Assembly: GCA_029844215.1 (NCBI GenBank)
Contig: CM056718.1
Coordinates: 84,928,764-84,992,763 of the forward strand
Direction: 5' to 3'
Length of the DNA: 64,000 nt
Source of the DNA: Przewalskia tangutica
Taxonomy: Eukaryota; Streptophyta; Magnoliopsida; Solanales; Solanaceae
In this document: positions 34,201 through 46,227 of the stretch, in pieces
How the letters are laid out: every line of letters begins with the position of its first letter
How positions within the stretch are numbered: position 1 is the stretch's first letter
Made by a program: the position numbers and the translations under genes
Notes under the pieces: model-generated
Databases searched by the model: none
The model's input: only the letters and a program-made list of their open reading frames with translations
What the model was told of the DNA's origin: nothing

Positions 34201-34971
34201 CCGTCTTATTGTTTCCCTTTGGACATACCGACACTATCGTAGCGCGGGTATCTTCCATTTGGAATGTTGTCTTAGTGTTTCCCTTTGGACATACCGACAC
34301 GATCATGGCGCAGGTATGCTCCATTTGGATTCTTTGTCTTGTTGCTATCATATCATAGACTGCCGGCGGTGAGGAAGGAATTCCACGGGCACGAGTGATG
34401 ATTTGGAGGGCGTGAGTCCCTGACTTGATATAACTGTTATATGTGTGTACTGTAGTTTGGTTATCATACATGTCTCCTGCTTTATTAGACTGCTATGATT
34501 TCATTTATAGTACTTCTGATTTCACATACTTGGTACTGTTGTCTTGACCTCGCCGGGCTGCGTTCATCTGCAGCAGTAAGTACATCAGTGTCGATCCATT
34601 TTAGGATCACCTTTCAGCGTCTTGGGAAGCTCCGTTCCTTCGGAGGCTTATCTTTGGTATGTTACCCTGAGTCTGTAGGTTCTTGTACATTCAGGGGTAT
34701 GGCGGGGCCCTGTCCCGTCATAGTTGTTGTATAAATCTTAGAGGTCTGTAGCACTGGTGTGGGCAGGGTTGTAAGGATTGTAACTGTTCAAAATGTCTTT
34801 GTATATATATATGCTAAAAGGCAACCGTTTGGGTTGGCCTATTTTCTTTCATCTTGATCCATGTCTATCTGCATGTCTAAGTTTTTATTTCCGCTAGTTT
34901 TTCTCTGATGTTGTATCACTAGGGTGCCCGGGGTAAGGCACCAGTCACGGGCCCGGGTTCGGGTCGTGACA
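31203..34971 (+). repeat. B 3' LTR (full, 3769 bp)
   Basis: Starts TGTTATACCCTGT, ends GGGTCGTGACA. Near-palindrome GAGGGTGACAAGTGTCACCC (31413 on), TATA box 31603-31610, donor-like CGAG|GTAAATA (GT at 32103), possible acceptor ATTACAG (to 32286), donor-like CGAG|GTATGTG (GT at 32408), six-unit 76-bp array (32457-32870), 25-bp array (33825-33930), 66-70-bp array (34075-34320), hairpin series (34555-34950). No gene. Confidence 0.9.
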
Positions 34972-35682
34972 TCCAACTTCAAAGTTGAAGAACTCCTTAG
35001 GTTTCCGCCTTGCGACTAACGTGAAAACTCCGTTTTTCCGAAATCTTTCTATTGAGATAACCTTACAACACCCTTAGGAACATTGGGTTAAAGTCTTGTG
35101 AACAAAGGATCAAAACTACAAAATTTTCTTGTGGATTATGGCACTAACCCGAGAGCTACTTGTGAAGAACACAATGTTCTCTAATTTTTCTAAGTCTTCA
35201 AGACCTTGTCTTGCTACTAGTAGTATACTTATAACACAATGGAGGGCTTAGACTTAAACAAATGTGAGGTTAGGATGAGTTTCACTTGGATCAAGCCTAG
35301 GTGGACAAGTTGACTTGTCAACAATATCAAGCTTAGAAGACTTATCATCTACATAGGTCAAATGACCATAACACCCTTGCAATATTTCGTCCAACATCAT
35401 GGAGGGGGTGCCACGTATCGCCCTCTCATTCGTCCATAAAATTCCGTAACCCTCGTGGGCCCCACAAAAATGTAAAATTCCTCGGGTGGGCCCCACGTGA
35501 CCAAATCCGTAAAAATAAATTTCCATAGTGTTAATAAGTTCCATACTTTACAAATATTGTCTTTTGAGAATCCAATTCTCAACAACGAGCATTTTTCCTT
35601 TCCGTCGTCCGGAAGATTTTCCGTCGGAAAAACAATTCTTCCTTTCGTACTAATTTCCAAGTCTTGTTTCCTTTCGTACATT
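34972..35682 (-). repeat. Z LTR remainder, starting with a 384-bp duplication
   Basis: Bases 34972-35355 repeat 6361-6744 over 384 bp without indels and with about three mismatches. Bases 35356-35682 then continue the Z LTR, including a G-box (35494-35499). The last 35 bp of the LTR (compare 1080-1114) are absent and the sequence switches to the E tail at 35683. Confidence 0.85.
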
Positions 35683-36166
35683 ACTAAGCCCAGGTTTAGG
35701 TAGCCATCGTATGAGTTCGTGGATGTGTTCGACTAGAATCGGATCGTAAAGGCCGGGAATGGCCTTAAGGGAATGAGAGGCTTGTAGATGACCAAGTTTG
35801 GAGGTAGTGACTCCAAGATTTTGGAAATTGAAGCGGTAACTGAAGTGTGGAACATGTACTATAGAGAGTTCGGGTGTACGAGAAAGGGACGACGAGTAAG
35901 AAGAGAAGCGAACAATGTGTTATGAGAACGGAAGTGATCATTTCTTTTGTGAAGTAAAGATGCGAAGGGAGTATCCTTTAGACCATGGGTGTGAGCTTTT
36001 TGTGATGTTAGAGGTGATTCCTCGTTGGCTTGGATTTGTATGATATACTATGGCCATTGATGGCGTGATTGGTTTCGTAAGTATAGTAGTGAAGACTATA
36101 CCGGCACACGTTTGTTTGGAGACTTAGAAGGAACATTCGGGACGAATGTTTCTAAGGGGGGAAGAA
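35683..36166 (+). other. E post-gag tail, palindrome and purine tract
   Basis: Matches the B tail from about 30867. It ends with the inverted repeat at 36132-36150 and the purine tract AAGGGGGGAAGAA (36154-36166). The gag, primer site and 5' LTR of E are not present; they were lost at the Z/E junction. Confidence 0.75.
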
Positions 36167-39100
36167 TGTTATACCGTAGTTTGAGTATATATGTGAGAAT
36201 GTGCGTGCGAGAATACTGTGAAATTTTGGAAAGAAAGGAAGATGTGATTTTTCGGGAAAAGTTTAGGTTTTGTGAAGAAAAAGGTTCGTTAATGGGAATT
36301 GGATTCCCAGATTTGGTATTTGGACTTCTTGGTTTATTTTAGAATTATGAGATTTTATTTTTGGAAATGGTCACGTGGGGCCCACGGGAGAAATTTACGG
36401 TTTTGTGGGGCCCGCTGCGTTTTTGAGATTTCCGATATTTTGGATATTTTCGGAAGACGAAATATTTTGGACGAGTCGGGAGGCAACACGTGTCACCCCC
36501 ATGTGTCACTTGGCCAAAATTGGTGGGACAAGTGGCTAGCCACTTGTCCCCTTGGCCGAAATGGCCATGGCACTTGGCAAGGATTTTCGTTGGTCATGTG
36601 GTGTGGTGGGACCCACACACACATGGCCCAATCTTGACCCTACACTTACCTTGATCTTGACCCTTGATTCTTCTATAAATACCCCCTTAGGTTGAAGAGT
36701 AATTCATCCACACTTGAGTTAGTTTCCAAGGCAAAGCAAAAAATTCCCTCCCTTTAGTGGTGTTTCGTCCACCCTCCCCCTCTTGTGTAGAAAATACTTG
36801 GTGTATTGTTGTATAATCCCAAATACCTTGGCCTAGTATCCCTAGTAGTATTCCAAAGTTATTTCAATACTAGGAGCCCGGAAATACTACTTTATTCCAA
36901 TAGCCGTAAAGTGAAACCCTAGAAAAATCTTCCTAGCTTGGTTGAAGTATTTAGAGAAGTTGTTTGGAAACTTCTAAGGGTCGCTTGGAGCGGGTTGGAG
37001 CGTAAGGAATTGGAGCTAAACGTTGCTCAGGATCGACTTATAAACTTGGATAATTTTTGGGCTTATCGAGGTAATAATCTATGTCCCCTATTGTAATTGG
37101 ATATTACATGTTGTAGTAGTTATACTTGAGTATATTATATTGGAAGGATGATTATAAAGGTTTGATCAGTATTTACATTGGGTGTACTTACAGTAGACTT
37201 GTGTAGTATTATTTTGAAGCAGAATTGAACACGTCCGGTTATACGTGTAATACCCTGAGAGTTGTTGGCCTGGTAGCGGGCCTTGATAGGGGAGGAGATT
37301 TATGTGATAGCGGGGAGGTCTTTGCGAATTTTCTGTAGAATAAGGAATCTTGTATTTAGAATATTCTACGAAGAGAACTAGAAGTTGATAGATGTATTGT
37401 GGTTGTTATAGGTGGATCTTCTACGCGCGGCATACTTGACTTGGCTTGTGGTTTAGGCTAAAAAGGTATGTGATTCTTACTATACTCTTGAGCATGATTG
37501 TTGTGAACTATATAGTACGGTAGACGTACGTGTGTGAAATAAATTTTGTTTGTTTAAAACATAAAGTGTTATAATGGCTTTATGGGAAGTTAGTTATAAC
37601 GACTTTATGAAGATAAAAGAAAGATTTGGTTTTGACAGTAAAACGACTTGATTTTGAAAGTTAAGAGACTTGATCTTGAAAGATAAGAGACTTGACTTAT
37701 AACGACTTGTTTTCGGAAAAGGAGAAGTAACTTGATTTAAGTATAGGTTACTTGTTTTGAAAAGAGTAAGTTAATTGGGTTTTAAAAGAGTATACTTGAT
37801 ATTGTTCTAAAAGAAAAGCACTTGGTTTAAAAAGTATAGAGTACGTGATTTTAAAAGCCTTGTAAAGATTTTTACGAAGGTGAAGTAATTCAGTTTTAAA
37901 AGTAAAACGTGTTTTCTTTATATACTACGAGTATTAGTATCGTGTGACTTTTACGTAACAAGAGGTCTTTTTGAAAGAATGAAAGTGTAGTATTTCGGAT
38001 TGTTGATATAAAATGAAAGTACATTAAACTTGCCTATGCTTGTTGTGATAGCCTTGTTGTGCAAGTGTTGTGATTCTGTGCTACCGTGTCCCTCGGGGAG
38101 GACCGGTTATCTGATTGATTGTTGGACATACTGACGCGTTGGATTTTCCACGAGTATGCGTCCACTATTGAGTATAATCTGGTTATTTCTTTTGGACATA
38201 CTGACGTGTTGGGTGACCCACGAGTATGCGTCCACTTTGAGTATTATCTTGTTATTCCTTTGGACATGCTGACGCGATGGATGTTCCACGGGCATGCGTC
38301 CAGTAGGATGGTTTCATGGCCATGCTTTCCGAGGTAAGATGTCGGGGCATGCGGTCATTATGAGGGTTTTGTTATTTGTCCATGGACCGCTAATCCATGA
38401 AGCTTGCCGCGGTGACGAACAATCACGGGCTTGATTTGTACATGTGGTTACAGGCACACTTTAGATACTTGTCTGGTCATTTCTCGTGTATCGGCGGCTC
38501 TTTGGTAGATAACGAGATACTTGCCTCGGTCATATCTCGTGAGACGGTTGGCTAGAATGCGTTAGCTTTGGTACTTGCCTCGGCGATTCGTGGCTAGCTT
38601 TTGGATCCGTAATTAGCTTTCGTACCTTGCGTGAAGTTTTATGACTAGCTTTTGGAACGGTATAGGCGATTCTACTTGGCCCGTCGGTTTGATAGCCTTG
38701 AGCGAGGATCTAGTGTTCGTGTTCACATATGGGTGTTTTACATCATGCTGCCGATGAGGAATGAGTTCCACGGGCATGAGTGATATTATGGCGTGAGACC
38801 CATAGTTATGTGTGAGTGATTATCACGGGATATCGTCCCTTACTTGACATAGCTTGTTTACTTATTTCAAATGGTTTTATAAAATGATGAAATGTGATTT
38901 CATATGATATTTTCAGTTTCACATACTTGGTACTGTGTCGACCTCGCCCGGTGCGTTCATGCCGCGGTAGGTACACCTGTTGTTGATCCTCGCTCATAGG
39001 ATCGCAGTTCAGCGTTTGGGAAGCTCCGTTTCTCCGGAGGCTTATCTTTTTGGTATAGCCCCTGTCATTGTAGATACTTGTACATTCAGGGGTATGGCGG

Positions 39101-39351
39101 GGCCCTGTCCCGTCATAGTTGTTGCTATATTCATAGAGGTATGTAGTACTGTTGTGGACAGGGTTTGTAAAGGATTGTAACTGTTCAGTTTTATGTATAT
39201 TCTGGAAGGTGACCGGTTTGGTTGGCCTGTTTTATTATCATATCTCTTGTTTCATGTTTAAGTGTTTATTTCCGCTGATTTTCTCTGATGTTGTATCACT
39301 AGGGTGCCCGGGGTAAGGCACCAGTCACGGGCCCGGGATCGGGTCGTGACA
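36167..39351 (+). repeat. E 3' LTR (3185 bp)
   Basis: Starts TGTTATACCGTAG, ends GGGTCGTGACA. G-box 36372-36377 with GGGCCC, TATA box 36674-36681, donor-like CGAG|GTAATA (GT at 37071), possible acceptor CTTACAG (to 37193), donor-like AAAAG|GTATGTG (GT at 37466), a diverged 66-70-bp repeat (38120-38310), and the clearest hairpin series: GATCC/GGATC (38985-39003), AGCTCCG/CGGAGGCT (39022-39042), ATGGCGGG/CCCGTCAT (39094-39116), GGTGCC/GGCACC (39302-39322). No gene. Confidence 0.85.
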
Positions 39352-40990
39352 ATAATGGCTTTATGGGAAGTTGGTTATAACAACTTTATGGAAGATTAAA
39401 AGAATGGTTTTCTTCAGTAATGTAAGCAAAGAAATGATTTGAAATAAAGAAGGGAAAATTGTTTTAAAGGTACCAATTGCTTATGGTTTTAAAGAAAGAA
39501 GTCACTTGATTTAGAAGCCTATAAATGTATTTCTAAAAAGTATTGTGACTTGTCGTGAAAAGTAGATATGACTTGATACTACGATTATTAGTATCTTGGA
39601 AGTTTTATTTGAAAGAGAATCATTTTAAAGGAGTAGAGGCACGTAGTACGTTGGGTTAAATTCCCGGATTTTATAATGACATGTTAGTGCCTTAAGTAAA
39701 CAAAAATGAGAGTGTATATGAACAAGCTAATAAGAAGTTAGGGGATTTCTTAACTTGATTATGTAATGTATGATAAGCCGGTGGTGCTTATGTTATGTAT
39801 GGTAAGCCGGTGGTGCTTATGTTATGTATGATAAGTCGGTAGTGCTTATGTTATGTATGATAAGCCGGTAGGGCTTATGTTATGTATGTTGGCCGGTTGA
39901 GTTAGGGTAAGAGTATAAATGAGGGGTAAACCCCCAAGACGTTATACCACCTTCTCCAGGGTAAGAGTATAAATGAGGGGTATATACCCAAGACGTTATA
40001 CCACACATTCCATGGATTTGCTACCCGTAGGCGAGAATACCTCACGCGAGTCCTTATGGGCTTATGCGGGTGAAATAGTCCCGTGCGGTAGTCTGACTAT
40101 CACGAGAATACCTCATGCGGGTCCACGGGACCTATGCGGGTGAAATAGTCCCGAGTAGGATTGCTTATCGATACTACAAAGCGAGGACCTGTTTTGATCA
40201 TGAGCCTTATTTTTATGCGTGATACCTTTATGGGCAGACTTATGTGATTTTATCGCGTCCCAGTTAGGTCGGGCGGTATACCTTTATGGGCGGACTTATG
40301 TGACTCTATCGCGTCCCAGTTGGTAAACGATATAGGTGTTCCTCCATAAAGGGACGGATTAGGTTATCTGATTCGTAAGTTATATGTTTATGAAATTGAT
40401 GAGTTTTCTTAAGTATATGCGTAAGAATTTGACTATACTCTTATGGAAAAATGGGAAAAGATAATAAGTACGATTAAGTTCACGAGATGGAAATGACACG
40501 GTAGGATCCGTATTTACCCTTTCTTTATACTTGCCCTGTTCTTTTTTATGCGATTATGATTTGTTCGTACCTTATTTTCCGCTCCATATTAAATTTTTGT
40601 TATCGACCCCCTTGAGGGCTGCGTTCATCTCCGCAGTTTAGGTACACATTGTGGATCCATGAGCTTAGGATCTGGTTCAAAGATTTTGAGATGGCTCCAA
40701 TGTTCCGAGTTGTCATGGCTATGTATATTGAAGTGCGGCGGGGCCTTGTCCCGTCATAGTATTTGTTCAAATCTTAGAGGTTTGTATTCATCTGTGCGCT
40801 GGACTGGCTAGAGTTGTTTTTACATTGTTAAACAGTGTAGACCCTTTCGGGTAATGTTTATGTTATGGCAGCCTTATCGTCTTGGCCTTGGTTTAAAAAA
40901 AAGAGTGTTATTTATCTTCCGCAGTTTATTATGTTGTATGATTAGAAGGGTGCCCAGGTAGGGCACCGATGTAACGGTCGGGTCGTGATG
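39352..40990 (+). repeat. LTR fragment J
   Basis: The 3' part of a plus-strand LTR, ending near GGTCGTGATG (40981-40990), a damaged GTCGTGACA. It holds a 29-bp repeat (39763-39900), a two-unit repeat of the GAGTATAAATGAGGGGTA type (39905-40015), a GC-rich minisatellite (40025-40160) and hairpins CTGCG/CGCAG (near 40620), GATCC/GGATC (near 40650) and GGTGCC/GGCACC (near 40950). No primer site follows, so it is a 3' or solo LTR piece. Confidence 0.7.
39763..39900. repeat. 29-bp tandem repeat in J
   Basis: About five units of ATGTATGATAAGCCGGTGG plus TGCTTATGTT, with point changes between units. Confidence 0.85.
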
Positions 40991-41629
40991 CAGTTCACAC
41001 CTATTTCTCACATAAAACAACCCCTTAATCCTTACTAAAATAGTCCATGAAAATAGTCTATATTCCAACAACAATGAGGGTAAGATATGAAGTCTTTCTA
41101 CACCTCGTTCCTTTAGGACATACGTTAGCAATTACCACATCTTAACATGCACAAAAAGTGACTAATTTTTCAGCATTATATCACCACAAAACAGTCCCTA
41201 AAACAGCACCACAATATCCAACAGTTTTCAGCATGTCTTGGCCAAGCAACCAAAGCCCTTTCCATAATTCCTTATAATCCAATTCAAGTTTCAACACTTT
41301 TATATAAACCATAACAACTTGTAATAACAAGATTTCCTTCAATCTAACATGCACTTAGTGACGATTAACAACAACCAATGAATCCAATATATACAAAATT
41401 GTCCATTAAATCGGGTAACATGCAATTTGTCACATGCACTTCTTATTCTCCATTTTTCTTAACACATGTTCATCTCTTAACTATAACAACATGTAATTTC
41501 CAATTACTTTAAGAGGAAGAAGAATTCTTACCTTATTTTCTTAGCCAAAACAGTCCACTAGTCTCGGCACCACCACTTTCTTTTGCACCACTTCTTCAAG
41601 TTACACAACACACATGTATCCTCTACAAG
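40991..41629 (-). repeat. F 3' LTR, left piece
   Basis: An AT-rich stretch without genes. On the minus strand it includes AATAAG|GTAAGAATTC (around 41525-41540) in the same setting as the first donor-like site of the other LTRs (ACATGTAATTTCCAATTAC nearby), so it is LTR of element F. J cuts it on the left. K is inserted at its right edge. Confidence 0.6.
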
Positions 41630-44496
41630 TGTCACGACCCGACCCCGGGTCACGACTGGTGCCCTACCTGGGCACCCTATTCAGGTATACATCAGAGAAT
41701 AGCAGCGGAACATACACAACATAAACCCATGTGTAAACAATAAAACATCACGAGCTGGCCGATGGGCGCCTTCCATAATATAATATAATCAAAAGTACAA
41801 CATCGGTTCTTACGGCCCAACCACTGTGTGAATACAGACCTGCAGGAATAATAAGCGTGGCGGGGCGGGGCCGCCATACCCACGAATGTACATAAATCTA
41901 CAACACCGGGAAAAGATCGTACTAAAAGAGACAAGCCTCGGATAAATGGAGCTTCGACGTCGATAAGTGATCCTAAGAATGAGGATCCACCACCGCTTAC
42001 TCTGCGGCATGAACGCAGCCCACAGGAAGAATTCAAGACCTGATATGTACTAAGTATGTAAAACTGGAAAGTACTGTAATTACAACATAAGTTTAAAACA
42101 AAGTCGGAGACATGTATGATAACAAAATTACAGTACACAGTGCCTTACTAACAATGAGAGTAAATCAAGGGAATTATACAACATCACAATAGGAGACTCC
42201 CGATCAAATCATGGGTAGCGAACCCATAGAAACAAGTGGTATAACGTCTTAGGGTTCTTACCCCTCATTTATACTCTTACCCTGAAGCAGGTGGTATAAC
42301 ATCTTGGGGGTTTACCCCTCATTTATACTCTTACCCTGGAGAAGGAAATAAAGCAGGTGGTATAACGTCTTGGGGGTTTACCCCTCATTTATACTCTTAT
42401 CCTGGGAAGGTGGTATAGCGTCTTGGGGGCTTACCCCTCACTTATACTCTTACCCTATCTCTACCGGCCGTCATACAATAAATAAGCAAGTTAGAAATCC
42501 CCCTAACTTCTTATTAGTCTTATTCATCTACACTCTCATTTTAGTTTACTTAGGAACTAATATGTTATAATAAATCCGGGAGTTTAACCCAAAGTACTAC
42601 GTACTTCCAACCTTTTAAAAATGACTCATTTTCATATAGAACTTCCCAGATACTATAAACCGTAGTATCAAGTCAAAATTACTTTTCAAGACAAGTCACA
42701 ATACTTTTTAAACATAAAGTTAGGTTTTTAAATCAAGTGACTCCTTTTATTATAAACCTTAGGCAATTGATGCCTTAAAAATCAAATTGCCTTTTCATTA
42801 AAATTAAGTCATTTATCTTTCCATAAAGCAAATATAACCAACTCCCCATAAAGTCGTTACATTCGATTTATACCTTAGCCATATACAATTTCCTATCCAA
42901 GGGACTTATACGTTTAAAACGGAACAAGTATCACATACTTTAAAACTCTTCAAGCCCCTTAACTTTAATAAAACATTGGACATCCTTAATACTTTCAAGA
43001 AGTGAGTTAATCTCCTAACTCACCCGACTTGGCTATTCATAAAACTAGTAAAGGATATCAAGGTCTTGTACGTCTACCGTACTATATACGTACAACTAGT
43101 CATGCTCAAAAGATAGGAAAAGTTCTACATACCTCGCCGGGTCAAACCACTTGCCAAGTACAAAGTCCCGCCCGTAGAATGTCAACCTATAATATTCACA
43201 ATACGTCTATTAAGGCCTTACTTCAAACGTAGAATATTATAAGTGTCAAGTCGCTAAATTCTACGGAAAATCGGATAGCACCTCCTTTGTTTTTACTAAC
43301 TTTTCCACCTTTTTCAAGGCCGAATACAATAACCAAACACGCCACATTTAAGGCACAATCAAAGCAATTAATCAATAGGGGATTACACGCCTACTAGACG
43401 TGTAAAATTCCGCCCCACAAACGATAACAAACTAATACAACTACTAGTCCAATTTCGGCCATAATGAATACATCAACACCAATTCTTATCCAATTTCCAT
43501 TTCAATCCAAATTGGTAGCATAACATGATATCAAGTCGCATTTGATTATAACTACCATAATCTTTAAGTAAGTACATGCGACGATTTCTAATAACGACCA
43601 ATTAGTAATCCAATCTTCAAGTGGCTTGTATGACATTTCAGATTTAAGCTACAAGCAATCCATAATACTCATAAACTTCAACATAACAACTTCATGCTAG
43701 CAACATGTAAAGCTAACAACAACAATATAAATATATAATCTTGTAACACTTTAAAAGACAAGATTATACCTCAACGAACCTTAATCCAACTCCAAATCCG
43801 AAGTCGCTCCTTAGTAGTTTAGAGCCTCTCCAAGACACTTCAATCCGCTTGTTGAGACCCTTAGAACAACACCAAAAAATATCCTTCAAATCTCCTAACA
43901 AAACCTAGAAAGACCACTAGGTTTTCGTTTCTGACTAACAGTAAACTATCTTTTTCCAAGATTTTTCTATTGAGATATGTTTACAATACACTCAAGAACC
44001 TTGGTTTAAAGTTAGGAGCTAAATGGACAAGAAACAAAGATTTTTCCTTTTTTCTCAAGAGGAACCCGAGAGCAATGCTCTTGCTCTTCCAATTTTTTTG
44101 TCAAAATTAGCTAAGTGTTAAGCTCTCTCTTGCTACTAGTAGTAATATATAGCACATTGGAGGGTCATGATATAAACAAATGGGTGGTTTAGATGTAGTC
44201 TTATTAAATATCAAGACCATTGTGGGTCCTTTGACTTAGTCAAGATTATCAAGCTTCAAGTTGCAAGACTTGTCTTGCTAACAAAGGTCCAATGACCATT
44301 TAGCCCTTGCTACAAATCGTCCAAGGCATTAATAAGGGGGGGGGGGTGACACGTGTCTCCCTCCCATTCGTCATAATAATACGTTTTCCGACAATTTCAT
44401 AATTTCGATAAAATCTTTTTCAAGTCTCAAATCTTAACACTTGTGAGTTCTTACGTACGTTCTTAAAAATATGTCCTGTAAATACGGGGTGTAACA
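41630..44496 (-). repeat. Solo LTR K with target duplication ACAAG
   Basis: Plus-strand edges TGTCACGACCCGACCC and ACGGGGTGTAACA, length 2867 bp. ACAAG at 41625-41629 is repeated at 44497-44501. No interior sequence, so it arose by recombination between the two LTRs of a former element. It contains the inverted hairpin series (41640-42020), a four-unit repeat (42232-42455), a minus-strand AG|GTATAATC donor-like site near 43770 and an imperfect GGGTGACACGTGTC palindrome near 44345. Confidence 0.92.
42232..42455. repeat. Four-unit tandem repeat in K
   Basis: Units contain GGTGGTATAACGTCTTGGGG and ACCCCTCATTTATACTCTTA. The inverse of the unit occurs twice in J (39905-40015). Confidence 0.85.
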
Positions 44497-45205
44497 ACAA
44501 GCATGTAACTATCTTACTTTCTTGTTTTTCTTCCAACAAGTTCATCTCCAAGGTAAAGGTTTCAAGACATTCTTTTAGCCCAAAAACCGTGACACTTTAG
44601 TTAAGGAGCTTAATCATGGAAGAGAAACTTAATTTTGGTCTTCACTTTGGCCATGGTTTCGAGACTTGGAGCTTACGGGAGGGAGAAGAGGGTTTGGATG
44701 AAGATATTTGTGAGATCAAGTCTTGCAAGACTTGTGCATATAAGGTGTATGTAGCACAAGTGGAGGGGACCCACTTGTCCACTTGTTTTTACTATAATAT
44801 CTCCCACACTTAGCCAATCTTGCAATACATTAACATATATATAATTAGAGCTTTATTACACAAGTGGAGAGGGACACATGTCACCCTCTTATTCTCCCAT
44901 AATTCTCTTCAAAAAAATAATCCAACACTTAGCCAAAATCTTATAATTTTTGATGGACACCCCCCCCCCCAAATTGTGAAATTTTCAATTGGCTCATATT
45001 CTTAATCCCAAGATTTAATAACACAATCCTAAGTCCATAACTCCATTTGGAAAGAATTCAACCACTAATATAATTTCCGTCGTCATATTTTTTTGTCTCC
45101 AAAATTTTTCCATATAGAAATGTAAATATACTTTCTTCCAACCTTCCGATCTTATTTCCTTACTTACGTTCTCACATATATGCCCTGAAACTACGGGGTG
45201 TAACA
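44497..45205 (-). repeat. F 3' LTR, right piece
   Basis: Continues F after K and ends ACGGGGTGTAACA at 45205. It includes a C homopolymer of 11 bases (44960-44970). Open frames here (for example 44616-44813) have no family resemblance and I treat them as chance. Confidence 0.7.
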
Positions 45206-45968
45206 TTATTCCCCCCTTAGAAACATTCGTCCACGAATGTTCATCCAAGGTCTCAAGCTATACAAATTTCCAATCGGCTCAACAATCATCAACAACAATC
45301 ACAAGTGGTTTATACTCAAACCAAGGAATCATCACAACTAATATACTTCACATATATCATGTACTTTAACCAAGATCACACATAAAATATTTCACTCAAG
45401 AAGACCTTGTATATCTAAGGTCTCAACGATTATCCAATATTCTAAGATTCTCAAACATTCCATGTCCCAATATTACATCGTCTCTCCCTGCACACGGGTA
45501 AGGTAGCTTCTCACAATCTCAACATCCTTTTGCCCTTCTTGCATATTAACAGTCGGGATATAAATCGCTATACCTTCCAAACAATTACTAAAACTTAACA
45601 ACTCATGATACCCCATAATCATTTCAGGCAACACCCATATGGCCCTAATAAATATGTCTGTATAGATGTACATCATTATCAAACCAACTATACAACAATT
45701 TGACCAACCTTTATACAAGTCCATATATTCCCCTTCTGGGCCGCTGTCGCTTCTTTTGGAACATAGCTGCAACCACAATAATACGTTATGGAGGGACTAC
45801 CCTAACAACACAGCTCCATCGCATGATCTTAGAGTAAGGAAATAGAAATCAATCCTAAATGTACTATAGCCTCCTGTTTATGGGTGTGGTGCACAACACA
45901 CCGATAACCAAGACTCTACTGCACACAGTCTTTAGACATTCTGAGGACTAACTGCTCTGATACCACTC
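45206..45968 (-). mobile_element. F interior: tail end, gag start and primer site only
   Basis: Only 763 bp between two LTRs. It contains the purine tract (45206-45220), the inverted repeat AACATTCG/CGAATGTT (45222-45241), some tail sequence, the beginning of gag (ATG at 45762-45764 on the minus strand, reading MFQKKRQRPRRG) and a primer site CTGCTCTGATACCA in reverse (45953-45966 region). Most of gag is deleted. Just before the ATG the minus strand reads GGTTGCAG|CT, an intact splice-acceptor-like sequence. Confidence 0.7.
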
Positions 45969-46227
45969 TGTCACACCCCGAACCGACGGGCCCGTGACTG
46001 GTGCCCTACCTGGGCACCCTTATACCTACACCTGACATATAACCAGCGGAAGCTTTAAGAAAACGCATAATCTCCTAAAATAAAAATAGGCAAACCGACA
46101 AGGCTGCCACTTTTCATAGAATTGTCCAAACGGACTACAACCGTACACCCATGTAGCACCTCGTAATTTCAGGTAATGATTTGAGTACTTTAACGAAGGA
46201 AATAGACCCGAGCGTTTGGAATTTTTT
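45969..46227 (-). repeat. F 5' LTR, first 259 bp
   Basis: Plus-strand edge TGTCACACCCCGAACC, followed by the GGTGCC/GGGCACC hairpin. It is interrupted by LTR G at 46228. The A/T-rich 48494-48545 stretch right of G may be its continuation. Confidence 0.65.

Larger units (their letters stand above)
6745..34971 (+). mobile_element. Element B: gag-only LTR retrotransposon split by A
   Basis: Parts in order: truncated 5' LTR (6745-8639 and 27872-28945, interrupted by A), primer site (28950-28965), gag (29147-30440), tail (30441-31167), palindrome and purine tract (31168-31202) and a full 3' LTR (31203-34971, 3769 bp). There is no pol. The first 799 bp of the 5' LTR are missing and replaced by 384 bp of Z sequence that is also present right of B. 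The right target duplication is TCCAA (34972-34976), matching TTCAA in Z at 6361-6365. LTR start, leader and gag resemble A and H. Confidence 0.85.

Noticed and set aside
44336..44346. Runs of 11 G (44336-44346) and 11 C (44960-44970)
   Set aside because: Homopolymers in LTR sequence, length likely affected by sequencing; no quadruplex pattern beyond a single run.
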